From Nemertoderma westbladi (lineage: Eukaryota; Xenacoelomorpha; Nemertodermatida; Nemertodermatidae): a stretch of 64,000 nt of DNA. Location of the stretch: assembly GCA_032718475.1 (NCBI GenBank), contig JAUCBJ010003317.1:19789-83788 (forward strand). Reading direction: 5' to 3'. The stretch's first letter is position 1. Each line of letters starts with the position of its first letter. Shown piece after piece: positions 10,583 through 21,610 of the stretch. The notes under the pieces are model-generated. The model did not search any database, was not told where the DNA came from, and saw nothing but the letters and a program-made list of their open reading frames with translations. Both the position numbers and the translations under genes were made by a program.

Positions 10583-11985
10583 GTAGCTACCCATTAGATG
10601 GAGGGCTGAGGTACCGGTAGGCACGGCGGGCGCATCGGGGGGTTAGCGACGAAGGGAGTGAGGAGGATTCAAAGGCGAGCAACGCTGGCGGGGAGGTCAA
10701 CGTTGCGGTCGGGCAGTTAGCATTGTAGAGTGAAGACCGCTCGCTGGTACAGTAATTAGGGGGTGATGATCCAGATTTTGTCTCTATTTTGTAGTATTAG
10801 GGGGGCAGGAATCGGGTTAGTTAGGAAGCCTAGATGTACCCGGGAGAGGCCTTCGTGCTTTACATTGCGAACATTGCGAATTGCGAACTGAACTGTAGAC
10901 TACGTCGCAAACTACGTTGCGAACTGTAGATTGCGAGTTGTGAACTGTGAAATGCTGACTGCTGATTGTGAATTGTACATTAGGAACTATAATTGGTAAG
11001 TATTAATTATTGATGTTACGCTGATTGGTGTGTTACTAAAGTGTGCCTAATAAATCATGAATGCTTAGATAGGCGCTCTTTTCCTTTGATTGATTTCTAT
11101 TTCTTAGTTTACTATAAATAATTACTGATTAGGTCGAAAATAATACGGTATTTAGGCTGTTACTAGTGCAACCCGTTGCGTAATAAATTAGAATTACACA
11201 TTCTGGAACACTTAGTAATTAGTACGCTGTTTCATATTTGTGACTGTAATTAATTAGTAAAATTAAGAATTTGTACGCAGCATAGCGGAGAGTAGTTAAG
11301 GTAATAATTTGGAGTACCATAAACTATTCACGCTGGGCGGTTATTTGAAATTAGCAGACAATAAGTTAGATCGCAGTATCCAGTACGCAGAACGCATTAG
11401 TAAATTGCTGGCCTAAAGCCAGCCGAAGGCAAGTTTAGTCCCATAGTAGGTATCAGTCCCTGATAAAATACTGTACCCCTTTTGATTATTTAAATATTCT
11501 CACATTCACACATTCCGTTAGGGAACCCCAGTATTTGCGATTAGAAAAGACGTGGTTATTAGCAAGAACTGTTAACAGTAAGATTAGGCCGTAAGAATAC
11601 ACTCTGAGTGTAAAGCCTCTCACACTCGTTTTAAGTGTGCTTAGGGAGCCGATTCGGGTTTATTGTTTTGGTTATTCCAGCGTGGCTCATATATTCGAAC
11701 AGTTAGCTCTCTACCGAGCGATCGGTAGAGAAAGGAACAAGCGATTAGCAGGAGCCGTAGAAAATTAGTAAAATATATTAGCGGACGGCAGGTTAGCGCC
11801 ATCCAACGGTAAGTAGCGGTTTTGTATTTAGCAGCCCTACAGTAGTAATAGCACGCTCCTGATCACCCCTGTTTAACAGTAGAGCACGACTTTGTGTCTT
11901 TATTGGTTAGGCAGGGACCCGCTAGTTTAACAGAATGAGTCCCACATCCAATATTGAAATATTAAATACACCAATAACACCAACC
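10583..11985. other. Non-coding stretch, possibly an LTR-element leader
   Basis: No ORF of note. It contains a degenerate TTGCGAA-rich tract (about 10868-10945). At 11708-11731 there is a 10-bp perfect hairpin with a GCGA (GNRA) tetraloop. Confidence 0.3.
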
Positions 11986-12621
11986 GTCCCTTTCATTTTG
12001 AAACCACCTATATGCCATTTTTGCCGAAATGGAGATTGTTACATTTCTTTATGTTAAAATGTATTCTGAATCCGATACCTCACTTAGAAGGCCATGCTCC
12101 CACGTATAACTGAGATATTTATCGTTTCAAAACCACCTATATGCCAGTTTTACATATAGAACGCATGATACTAAATATTTTTTTAAAACAACCTACAGTG
12201 TATATAACACATTTTACTATTATAAATAGGGTAAGGACAGGAAACGTTGATATAAAATTGGAAACAACGAATCGAGAGGTAGAATTGTTGTTTATTATGA
12301 TAAAGGGAGATTTGATTTGTATTTTTAAAACTTAATAATCAAATTTTTCTTAAGGGTTTTAATGTTTTTTGAGTAATCATTGTAAAAAATGTAATAAATT
12401 TTTTTGAAACAACCTATATCCCTATACATTGTTTCCTACCAAATATGTGACATAATTCCAATACCATAACTATTTTTGTTAAAATCGTTACATTTAATGC
12501 GTTTAAAGGTAAATAAGACTATAATCCTGGAATATTACTCGCAAACAAAATTAGTTTCAAAAATGAAGTTTTACAGGAAAAGTCAATTTTGTCATTTAGG
12601 TTGTTTGAAAATGAAAGGGAC
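11986..12621. mobile_element. MITE with 25-bp terminal inverted repeats
   Basis: Left end GTCCCTTTCATTTTGAAACC and right end (reverse complement) GTCCCTTTCATTTTCAAACA form about 25-bp imperfect inverted repeats. The motif AAACCACCTATATGCC recurs inside (about 12000, 12127, weaker near 12185 and 12407), like subterminal binding sites. No transposase. Target duplication not clear. Confidence 0.65.
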
Positions 12622-13027
12622 ACTATTCAATCTACAGTTAGCGCATTAGCCATCTCTACATCAAATCAAGGCACCTACCTGTACACTAAATAATGGTACT
12701 CATCGGGGCTGTGAAGACCCTCCTAACATAATACATTGTCCTTTTCTTCGGAATAATAATAGTCACCTATTCTACTGTATGTTTCACTCTACTGTACAAT
12801 AGCCATCACCTCGTACCCATTGCACTTGATTGGGCTTTTAGTCAATATTGTGGGGCGAGCGACGAAAGTAAGCGAGCTTAGCATACAGGTACCACTTACT
12901 CAATCGGTGTCTCTGTTGTTCTGTTGATCTGTCGTTCTGTCGATCTGTTGTTCTGTCGTGTCCAATTTTAAACGTTAATTACTCAGCCAAATGTTAATGA
13001 AATTTAACCAAACTTGGTACACATGTA
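12622..13027. other. Non-coding stretch with short tandem tract
   Basis: Includes a 9-10-bp tandem tract of TTCTGT(T/C)G type at about 12909-12957. A segment near 12995-13025 (aaacttggtacacatg) has a related copy in reverse orientation near 25000. Confidence 0.3.
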
Positions 13028-13287
13028 CAGTCGGGTTCTCAAAGTGCATCTGTTCTTTGAGATTTTCTCAAAGAACTAAAAGTGACTGAAAGTTCTAAAA
13101 GTATTCAAAGAAATGACAAAGTGTGTTCTCAAATTTCAAAGATTTCAAAGTAGTACTGTCGGTCATTTCATACAGTCCTGCATGAAGCTGGCTATGGCAG
13201 TATGGTATGGGGTATATTGACTTTTAACTAAAGAGTCGAAATATAAGTAATAAAAAACTATATGAAACAATAAGACTGCCTCCAAAA

Positions 13288-13440
13288 AATACTGCAGTAA
13301 TAAATATTTGTTACTGCAGTTTTAAATATTTATTACTGCAGTAATAAAAAAATATTTTTCTCTGCAGTACATTAATATAAGAAATTGTTACTGAGTTTTA
13401 TTTATTACTGAGTAATAAATATTTTTATATTTTTATTGTT
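13288..13440. repeat. Palindromic TTACTGCAGTAA tract in Tc1-like copy 1
   Basis: Repeated ATTTATTACTGCAGTAATAAAT-like palindromes close to the left end. A longer version is at 40808-41162 in copy 2. It may be a transposase-binding or hairpin-forming array. Confidence 0.6.
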
Positions 13441-13628
13441 TCATAGATGTTTTTATTAATTTATATTTTGACTCTTTAGAGTCGGAGTCGCCGTAATTTG
13501 GGGCTATCGGAATGTGTTGGTATTTGTGTCTTAGACAGTTGTCTTTTGCCCTATCTATATTAGTGTATAGTACTTTAGTACTTTTTAAATCTGTTTAGCC
13601 CACAGCGCCTTAGAGTAAGTAAGTAAAG

Positions 13629-13677
13629 AACGACCCCCCACCCCCCCCCCCCACCCCCACCCCCACCCCCCGCCCCC
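13629..13677 (-). repeat. C-run tract with G-quadruplex potential
   Basis: About 45 bp of runs of four or more C separated by single A or G. The minus strand has at least six G-runs and should form G-quadruplexes. Confidence 0.6.
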
Positions 13678-14027
13678 ATAGCATTACTGTGTGTACATTT
13701 TGGCTCTACTAGCTCTGCTATTGTCCAACTGTACTTGCATTCACTATTATATACAACCAATAATTAATTGTTCGTGCAATAATGTAATGTTATGAAAGAA
13801 ATAATAATTAAAGTTAAAAGTTAAAGCCTTAGGAATGTGAACGCCGAATTCATTTACCCATGCATTTAAATGGTCAACCAGCCCTTCTTTGCCGCACTGC
13901 TGGGGTTAAAACGTTGGTATCTGTTTGCTATTGTGTTATACAAAGTAATGAATAAAATAGCGCATGAATACAGAGAAATGATTCGAGCTCACTAATTGGC
14001 TGTTCCCATAGATGTTTTAGACATTGT

Positions 14028-14689
14028 TGTGACGGGATCGGAGATCCCGACCTGGTTAGAAATGTACGCGTCACCGTGGCCGGGCAGTCGTGCTAGTTGC
14101 TTTGGCCGATGGCCGTTAGGGAAAATAGTACGAGTTTCTGTTGTTTCTCAATATTAATGATGCAGACGATAATAGCACAGTAAATCGGTAAATCAGTAAA
14201 TATGATAGCAGAAAAATGCACAGACTGACCATTGATGTTAATGGCGGTGACGGTCATTAACTATGACTGGTCTGCACTAACTGAGTAACTGAATCAACTG
14301 ACCGGTAAATCAGTAATGTAGGATAATATATGATTAACACACACGAATATTGATTTCACCTCTTACTGTACTTTGGCCCTCTGTACCCAATGGATGCTTT
14401 CCTATCTCTAATCACGTGCTTCCCTCCCCACTATTGGCTAATATACTAATTGTCACCTTGGCACTCCCTGTGAGTGTTTCCCCCCACTGCTAGCCTCTAC
14501 TAGCCGTATTCCCTCCGAGGTGGTTTGACCTCTCACCTCTCTCTGTGGCTTTGGGGCTGTGTCGCCCCCCCCCCCAATGTTGGTTATGAGACGAGATTAT
14601 ATTGGTAATCTCGTATCCCCAAGACATTGCTAAAATGCCACTGGTCCCATTTTCTGGTGGGTAATGAAGTGGAATTGAATCCGCTTACA
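14028..14689 (+). mobile_element. Solo LTR inside Tc1-like copy 1
   Basis: Begins TGTGACGGGATC, ends CCGCTTACA, and is flanked by the 5-bp duplication ATTGT (14023-14027, 14690-14694). The related transposon copy 2 shows the empty site near 40525-40535, which confirms the insertion. Ends and duplication length fit an LTR retrotransposon reduced by LTR-LTR recombination. A related LTR lies at 17151-17724. Confidence 0.85.
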
Positions 14690-15585
14690 ATTGTAGATGC
14701 GCAGTGTATATGGTCAGAGCGATTGCCCAGTCTGTCCAAATCTATTAAGTTATCAAATGGGACCACAAGCCAAGCAAACAGCAACACGACAGTTATTTCC
14801 GGCTCTGCACCTGTTTGTTTGAAGGTCACCGTCCATGGGTCGCTACTCGCTAGCTGTGATTGATAGTTTAAACTGGGTGCCGCTTTGCCAGAAGGCGGTA
14901 CACATCAATTGAATATCAGGCAAACATTTAAAATATGCTCAAATAGAAAACGCCGGGGGCAGGGGATATTTAAATATCTCTATTAAGTTAAAACAACACA
15001 AGAATGTAGCTGTTCTATCTTACTTGAAAGTTGAAAGCCTTTCTTAGTTTTTAAGAAGGAATTCTCGTGCTCTCGTCACCGTAGGTATCATATTAATCAG
15101 TTAAGGTAGTACGGTTTGACCTCAGGTGACTAATGGAATTAATGACAAAAGTTATCACAAGCTTTCTCCCAACAGCTTCTTCAGGTCATTACAACGAAAC
15201 TGTGTATACACAGATAAACTGCACTGCAGTTTCACTTAATTAATCTCATATTATATTATTATTAAATTAATATATTGCATTAATCTTGTTAATAAAATTA
15301 AACTATATTAAATTAAACCTCTCTGTTGCCCGCATGATATTGTTCCCCGTGAATGCCTCTGCATCTGTTAACTTACCACGAGCTGTCAATCCTCGAAAAT
15401 ACCTCGAAGTTTATTTTCTCAAAGAATTCAAAGTGCCTAAAAGCAGGAAATCACTTTGAGATTCCCAACTAAAAGTGTCTACAAGAATTCAAAGCGGCCG
15501 TGGGAGTAATGTAATGACTTTTAGACACTTTTAGAAAATCTTTGAGAAAATCTCAAAGAACAGATGCACTTTGAGACCCCGACTG

Positions 15586-16116
15586 TACTGTAGTCTGGCC
15601 ATAGTTTAGAAATTTTCCAAGTTGAATTTCCGTATAGCCTTCGAGAAGCTAAGATAATAGCAGTTAATTAGTTAATTATGTTGATTAGGGTAAAAACAGC
15701 AATTCCAACCTGCCTCCTTAAAGGATATTAATTATTTTCTAGTATATATAAGATTGAAATAATTATACTTAAAAATTATAAAACTGCATTCCCAATACCC
15801 CATTCCATTATAGTTTTTAATTAGTTCAAGAGAATTCTTTAATTAAGAAATGTGTTTTTAATTGATCTAAACGTAATTAAGTTATCAAAATGCAACCGTA
15901 TTTCTCTCTATACTTCCAGCTCCAACATTCATTGGCATGCTTGATATTGCCTAGCCTACAGTATCTGCTGGCGCTGGGAACCATAGTCCAACCACCTCGG
16001 CACTACTTTTGGCAACGGGTAATTACATCAATAGGTCAGACTAATAAGTCAGCTTGCTTTATCTGCCTTTCATTAATCCTCTGTGCTCTCCCTTGGGTTG
16101 GGGTGGTGCAGATTAA
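15586..16116. other. AT-rich non-coding stretch
   Basis: No gene or terminal repeat recognised. Confidence 0.5.
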
Positions 16117-16843
16117 GGGGGGGGGGGGGGGGGGTACACCATTTTGGTTCAAAATATGTCGAAATTTCTTTTATGGTCTATTATAATGCACCATTGAATG
16201 GTGTTTCCAAATCTGAAAACCGTTATTTAATAGCTCTTTTAGTTTTCAAGTTATAGAAATTTCCATTTAGGGATCCCTATTGAAATTACTATTACTATGT
16301 ATAATGAAAGGTCGATTATCTCCAAATATTTTTTTTATGAAATTGTCAACTTCAAAACCCTATTACTTCTACAATTTTTGAGTAATCATTCTGAAACTTT
16401 CTGTGGGTGTCTAGATAGCACCCTTGCATAAAAATATCAGACAACTTTTCGAAATTTTTTGTGAATAAAATTTAATACTATTTATAACAAACCTAAAATT
16501 AGCATAAATTTGCAGCGCCACCTAGCGGTGCAGAATTATTTTAAGAAAATTTCGCCTGATAGTTATGTTGCCCCATCTTTGATCTATCATATAAAAAAAC
16601 TTTTATGTGATTAGGTTCAAAACTGTAAAAGCCTTAGGGTTTTAAGCGCACCCAAGTTTTTTTAATTGTTAACTAGTATTAACTAATATTAAATAGCGAA
16701 AATTTTTTTTTCTGACCTGTCATGTAGAATAGCATCTTAGGCACCTATATGCCAAATTTTAGCCAAAACCAAACAATTTTGAAACGCTGAGAGTGATAAA
16801 TCGAAGAGTTGTCCGAAAATGGTGTACCCCCCCCCCCCCCCCC
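16117..16843. mobile_element. TTAA-flanked MITE with poly-G termini
   Basis: Flanked by TTAA (16113-16116, 16844-16847). The ends are inverted repeats: about 18 G followed by TACACCATTTT on the left, and AAAATGGTGTA then C-run on the right. The interior is non-coding. TTAA duplication suggests mobilisation by a piggyBac-type or similar transposase. Confidence 0.7.
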
Positions 16844-17150
16844 TTAAGAGGGCGGTTGAAGCAAGGGTGGGGGGGGGGATCTTTCCTCTCTTCTTTGATT
16901 TATTCTTATTGGTTTTGGTTAAATTTTCTTAATTATTTATTTAAATTTCTTAAGTACCGGTACCGATTTTGGGATAGAATTGCTTAATTTTAATCTGTAT
17001 CTAATAACTGAGCCTCGTCCAGCGCGATGGCCTCATGAACGTGTTACGCAGTGTTAAACGGCCTCAACATACTATATTGCTCACTCAGTGCTCACTTTAT
17101 GTAACTACTATCTGCCACATCTTCTCACCCTGTAGCCAATAAATAATAGA
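16844..17150. other. Non-coding stretch with a further G-run
   Basis: A G10 run sits at about 16870. Nothing else recognised. Confidence 0.4.
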
Positions 17151-17724
17151 TGTGACGGGATCCGTGGACCCCGATTTATCCGTGTGGGTTTTCCTAACTA
17201 CGCGTCCCCGCCGTGTGTGTGAAAAGGTTCTTTAAGGGTTCCAAAGTTCTTGGTTGATATGAAGGTATATGGTAATATGATATAAGCACAATTAATCAGG
17301 GTTAAAGTAGTTACCGGTAAATAGGTATTACATATAATGGCGGTAGCGGACGGTGATAGAAGTCACCGTTCCACCCTACTGAACTGACTGAGTAAACTGA
17401 GCAAGTAACACAGTTACCGGTAATATATATTGCACGGTTGGCCGCATTATCCTACTCAGCCGATGCCTCCCCCCCATTGGCTAATAACCCTGTTGTCGCC
17501 CTTTGCCTCTCCTGGAGGGTTTCCCTTTGCCCTGTTACTCTCTCTCTCTTTCAGGGGTGTAACCCCTGACCCCTATTGTGCGTGTGTTCACTGGGGCCTA
17601 TTGTCCCCGTTTACTGGGGTGACACGAGGTTGATTGGTAATCAACCTCGTGCTCCCAATATTGCTTAGAGGCGCTCTTTCCCACTTTATGGGGGTTTGGT
17701 GAGGCGGAATTGAATCCACTCACA
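17151..17724 (+). repeat. LTR related to the solo LTR at 14028
   Basis: Begins TGTGACGGGATCC and ends AATCCACTCACA. It shares several blocks with 14028-14689 (such as GGAATTGAATCC). No matching target duplication, so it is an older solo LTR or one whose partner is lost. Just downstream, 17733-17762 forms a hairpin with 11-bp arms (ATGCTATCTTC). Confidence 0.6.
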
Positions 17725-17762
17725 CTCCCCCCCATGCTATCTTCCCGGTGAGAAGATAGCAT

Positions 17763-17989
17763 CAACCAAAAAGTGCGCTTCAATTCCGCTGGAACTCGAT
17801 CTATTGTCGGGTGTGGGGTGGAGTTATTTTCTTGGAGTCGGGTTCCAGGCCGCTCCCTATGGGTATGATGTCACTACCCTCTGGCGTCTTGTGTCGGGCC
17901 GATCGTGCGCTTCTCTCACACAATTTTTGTTTCCCCAACACTCTCGCCACTCTAACTAGCTCCGCTCTAACTCCCCTCTTACTCTCTCC
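17763..17989. other. Unassigned sequence before the satellite
   Basis: Both strands have short open frames but no recognisable product. Confidence 0.2.
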
Positions 17990-19165
17990 CCACACCTGAA
18001 TCGCACTCTAACTTCTCTCCATACTCCTCTATACTCTCTACCACTCCCTAAGGCCCTAATCTCTAATGATACCCCTGTGCTATCATACTATCTACCTACT
18101 ACTTACTTGCTAACTATCTAACTCTCTTACTCTCTACTAACTCTCCGACTCTAACTAGCTCTACTAAGTCTAACTAACTCCTACTAACTCTCTACTTCTA
18201 CTAACTCCCTCTAACCCTTACCAACTCTTCTAACTACGTGGCGCTTAGGGTGCCCACGACCCCTCTACTACTAACTCTAACTAAAACCCTCTAAGTCTAC
18301 CAACTCTCTAGCCCTTTAACTAGAACTCTCTAACTCTACCCACTCTTCTAACTACGTGGCGCTTGTGGTGCCCACAACCACTCTACTATCTGGCACCCTA
18401 TGTGCCCGTCTCTACTACTCTACTACCTGGCACCCTATGTGCCCTCTCTACTACTCTACTACCTCTAACTCTACTACCTGGCACCCTATGTGCCCGTCTC
18501 TACTACTCTACTACCTCTAACTCTCTAACTCTACTACCTGGCACCCTATGTGCCCGTCTCTACTATTCTACTACCTGGCACCCTATGTGCCCTCTCTACT
18601 ACTCTACTCTATCCACATCTTACCCCCTTTACGTCTACTCGCCTGCACGTGACGCTCTGAATGCCGGCAGAGTGGGTACGTTAATTATGTGAACTACTAC
18701 GAACTCTACTAACTCTCTACTAACTCAACTAACTCTACTACTAACTCAACTAACTCTACTACTAACTCAACTAACTCTACTACTAACTCTTACTAACTCA
18801 ACTAACTCTACTACTAACTTCTTGTGCCCGGCACCTCTTGTGCCCAGCACCCACCCTAATTAACATACCCTGCTCTTACATCAAACACGTCATCACGCCC
18901 ATGCCCCACTTAGTTCAACGCATCCCCTACTAACTCTAACTACGTGGCGCTTGCGGTGCCCACAACCACTCTGCTTACTACTTCATACGTAGCGCTTACG
19001 GTGCCCACGACCACTCTACTGCTACTACTTTCTACGTGGCGCTTATGGTGCCCACAACCCTCTACTTGCTACTTTCTAACTAACGGTACTACTCTCTTAC
19101 TACCTAACTTCTACCTACTAACGGTACTACGTACCCTCTCACTAACTTCTCTAACTCTCTCTACT
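17990..19165. repeat. G-poor ACTCTACTA satellite with two embedded repeat types
   Basis: The plus strand is almost free of G over about 1.2 kb of ACTCTACTAACT-like units. Two longer motifs are interspersed: CTGGCACCCTATGTGCCC (several tandem copies, about 18380-18600) and CTACGTGGCGCTT..GGTGCCCAC (at least five copies, for example 18234, 18352, 18939, 18987, 19033). Short ORFs here are repeat artefacts. Confidence 0.75.
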
Positions 19166-19682
19166 AACTAACGGTACACGATGAGGGGCACAAATGTCGC
19201 CAGTTCTACCTCGTGAATACGGTCTTCGTACTTGAGGCGTTTGCGTGCCTCGTGGTGCGAGTGCGCTGCTTCCAACGACATCGCCGCGTTCGTTTCCAAT
19301 TTTGAACAGGGGTTGAACAGGGGTTGAACAGGGGTTGGACACATCCAGGAAGACTTTCTCGTACCGGTTTCCCCAAAAACCGCTGACTGAGACATCGAGC
19401 CTGGCCTGTTGGTCGGTAGACGTGGTCCGGTGCCGGAACGACTCGTCTGTCAAGGGCTGCAGCATTGGCTCTATGGCTACGTTGTTAGCCACCTCCGTTA
19501 ACGCGTTGGCAACGAAGTCTCGAATCTCGTTATGTCTGATAGAGGGAAATCCTCCAGTAGGACACAACAGGACGTGGGTGGGTGAAAGTCGCGACCCACA
19601 GACACAATGAGCGGGGAGAGACTTCGGCTGCCAACAGTACCGCAGACACAATGCATCTCGGAAGTCCTCTTTCGACAGGTGA
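19166..19682 (-). pseudogene. C-terminal fragment of an R2-style RT protein
   Basis: The minus strand begins LSKEDFRDALCLRYCW. It shows a zinc-binding motif CVCG...THVLLC (C-x-C-x7-H-x3-C), then GGFPSIRHNEIRDFVANAL and ARLDVSVSGFWG...FLDVS, a PD-(D/E)XK-like core, and after a frameshift AHEARKRLKYEDRIHEVELA. CCHC followed by a nuclease-like domain is the C-terminal layout of R2-like elements. The RT itself is missing. It directly abuts the gypsy fragment at 19683. Confidence 0.6.
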
Positions 19683-19685
19683 GTG

Positions 19686-21140
19686 TTATGATATTGTTTT
19701 GGTATTTGAATTGATTAATTTAACTCTTGAAATTTCCTTATTAATTTCTTTACTTGAAACAGTTGAAATTGGAAACCAAAAATCAGACAATTTACTACTA
19801 ATGTCTACTTTGGGCGGTCCTGCATAACCAAATAGTTCATCACCAATTGTAAAACAATCCAATGTTAAACCTAATATCGCACCAGTACCAAATATAAAGA
19901 AGAAAGGTAAGGCAAATATGGATAACGGTAACTTGCTAACACAATATGCTAAAGGGTAAAAAATAGAGAGAATCATTAAAATCATCACTATTAGGTTTAA
20001 ACGATTATTCCTGCCACCAGTTACTGAAAATATATGTGGGGTTCTGGTCATGTTAGAAGTCGTACTGTAGATAAAGTTGGATTGATTCTGGTTGCTGATT
20101 TTTGAGGGTTGTTCTTGTTTTTTATTGGGTTTATTGTTTTCGTTTTGAATCGACATTTTCATTGGAGTTTTGAAATATATTTGTTTACTCGCACAATCAA
20201 TATTGATGTTATTGTGTCGGAGAAAATCAATTCCAAGAATGGGTTGTGTTACTATAAAATTCCAAGTAAATGGTTCCTTTCTAAGGGTTGGAATATAAAA
20301 TTCAAGTATTCCGCTCCCATAATTTCGTATTTCAGAATAATTAGCTGCTTTCAACAGGACATTATTCCGGGATTTATTTTTCAGAAGGGATTGGAATTTC
20401 TGGGGTAATATAGAATAACCACTGCCAGAATCAATTAGAAATTCTCCTACCGGTAAAGCTTCTACGTGAATATTACAAATATCACTACCACCGGTATTAT
20501 TGTTTTCATTATTACTGTCAGAGTTACCTGGATTTCCACAACGTCGGTTTGTTAGATTGCGCCATGAACAGGGCGGTCGACACGTGGATGCTTCTCTGCC
20601 ATAAGTGTAATGGTAGTAACACCAGGCTCCATTTGGGTTGTATTCTCGAGATTGGGAGCGAGAATGTGAGCACTGACGATGAGGTGTTGCTGAACGTGAA
20701 CCAGAGCGTGATGAGTTGTATCGAGAACGGGAACGATCTCCATCTCGGGGTGTTGAGAGGTCTCTTAGTTGCGTGTTTATCTGCGAAATTTGATCAGCGA
20801 GTGACTTCTGAGATTGGACAAGGATCTTTTGCGACTCCTGGAGCATTTTGATTTCAGTCTGATGATGGATTGGTGCGGATAAACTAGTTGACGATTGGGA
20901 ATCCTGTTGCTCAATCATTTTATCAGCAACATCACCAATTTGTTCCAGTGAAAGACCACTCAAAGTTGTTAGAACTATACTAACCGAGGATGGTAAGATT
21001 TCTAGAAAACGCAAACGGACCATTTGTTCATTTGCTGGTGCTAGGCGCAGCATTTGCCGCAGGGCTGCTGAAGGCTTTCTGTCACCAAGCTCTTGAGCTG
21101 CAAGTAATTTACGCAGGCGTGTGTTGTCGCTGTCAGCCAA
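19686..21140 (-). CDS. Ty3/gypsy gag-protease joined to a membrane-like tail
   Basis: 484 codons. Gag C-terminal part (LRKLLAAQELGDRKPSAALR), an SR-rich linker with a Cys/His motif (WCYYHYTYGREASTCRPPCSW), then a retropepsin core with DSG (FLIDSGSGYSILP) and the ILGIDFLRHNN block. After the protease, where RT should begin, the frame continues into about 110 residues with two hydrophobic segments (LIVMILMILSIFYPLAYC; LSIFALPFFFIFGTGAILG) and stops. I infer an internal deletion of pol joining protease to an env-like or unknown membrane sequence. Confidence 0.7.
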   Translation of the reverse strand: MADSDNTRLRKLLAAQELGDRKPSAALRQMLRLAPANEQMVRLRFLEILPSSVSIVLTTLSGLSLEQIGDVADKMIEQQDSQSSTSLSAPIHHQTEIKMLQESQKILVQSQKSLADQISQINTQLRDLSTPRDGDRSRSRYNSSRSGSRSATPHRQCSHSRSQSREYNPNGAWCYYHYTYGREASTCRPPCSWRNLTNRRCGNPGNSDSNNENNNTGGSDICNIHVEALPVGEFLIDSGSGYSILPQKFQSLLKNKSRNNVLLKAANYSEIRNYGSGILEFYIPTLRKEPFTWNFIVTQPILGIDFLRHNNINIDCASKQIYFKTPMKMSIQNENNKPNKKQEQPSKISNQNQSNFIYSTTSNMTRTPHIFSVTGGRNNRLNLIVMILMILSIFYPLAYCVSKLPLSIFALPFFFIFGTGAILGLTLDCFTIGDELFGYAGPPKVDISSKLSDFWFPISTVSSKEINKEISRVKLINSNTKTIS

Positions 21141-21148
21141 ATGAGTTA

Positions 21149-21540
21149 TTATATTATCTTTAATCGTCTCAAAGTATCACTGAGGTTGACTCCAGCATCC
21201 AATATTGTTTCTGTTGGCAAAGCAGCCAACAAATTGGATCTCATTGCTGCAGCTGGGTGTCCTTCAAGCACGGCTTCCACTTGTTGGAACCATACTCTAG
21301 CGTCTTTCTCATAGAATTCGGGTAGTTTTACCTTTTGTGGATACGAATGTGGTGTTTGCGGATGAGGTACTGATGGCTGTAGAACCGTTTGACTCTTCTG
21401 TATATGCGACAGAAGAATCTTAATTGCGACAGGATTCTCTTTGCTGAGTTCATCAATCATGACGGCTTTCTTGTCGGGTAGTTGGGATCTGAACTGTTCA
21501 GTTGCTGGAGGACTTCAGCCAGATCAGCCTTACGGTAAGC
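21149..21540 (-). pseudogene. N-terminal gag fragment of the gypsy element
   Basis: Minus-strand frame with KLPEFYEKDARVWFQQVEAVLE, SNLLAALPTETI and SDTLRRLKII, the usual N-terminal gag block of this gypsy type. A frameshift and stop separate it from the main gag frame at 21140. Confidence 0.65.
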
Positions 21541-21595
21541 AGTGAAAGACATTGGACAATAGCAACTAATTTATTAAAAAAAAAAAGAAAGAAAT

Positions 21596-21608
21596 CGCTG
21601 GGTCACCA
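21596..21608 (-). other. Primer-binding site of the gypsy element
   Basis: Minus strand TGGTGACCCAGCG, two bases inside the LTR end (CCTCACA). This is the usual gypsy layout for priming by a host tRNA. An identical site lies at 50707-50719. Confidence 0.75.
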
Positions 21609-21610
21609 AA

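Larger units (their letters stand above)
13028..15585. mobile_element. Tc1/mariner-like non-autonomous DNA transposon, copy 1
   Basis: Terminal inverted repeats begin CAGTCGGG and continue about 45 bp. They include the palindrome CTTTGAGA...TCTCAAAG and are bounded by TA duplications (13026-13027, 15586-15587). No transposase ORF is present. The same family, in opposite orientation, occupies 39405-41403. This copy also holds a solo LTR (14028-14689). Confidence 0.85.

Noticed and set aside
17811-17999. 62-residue ORF before the satellite
   Set aside because: Open on both strands, no recognisable motif, and adjoins low-complexity DNA.
18363-18692. 109-residue ORF in the satellite
   Set aside because: Repeat translation (TLLPGTLCA units) with no independent support.
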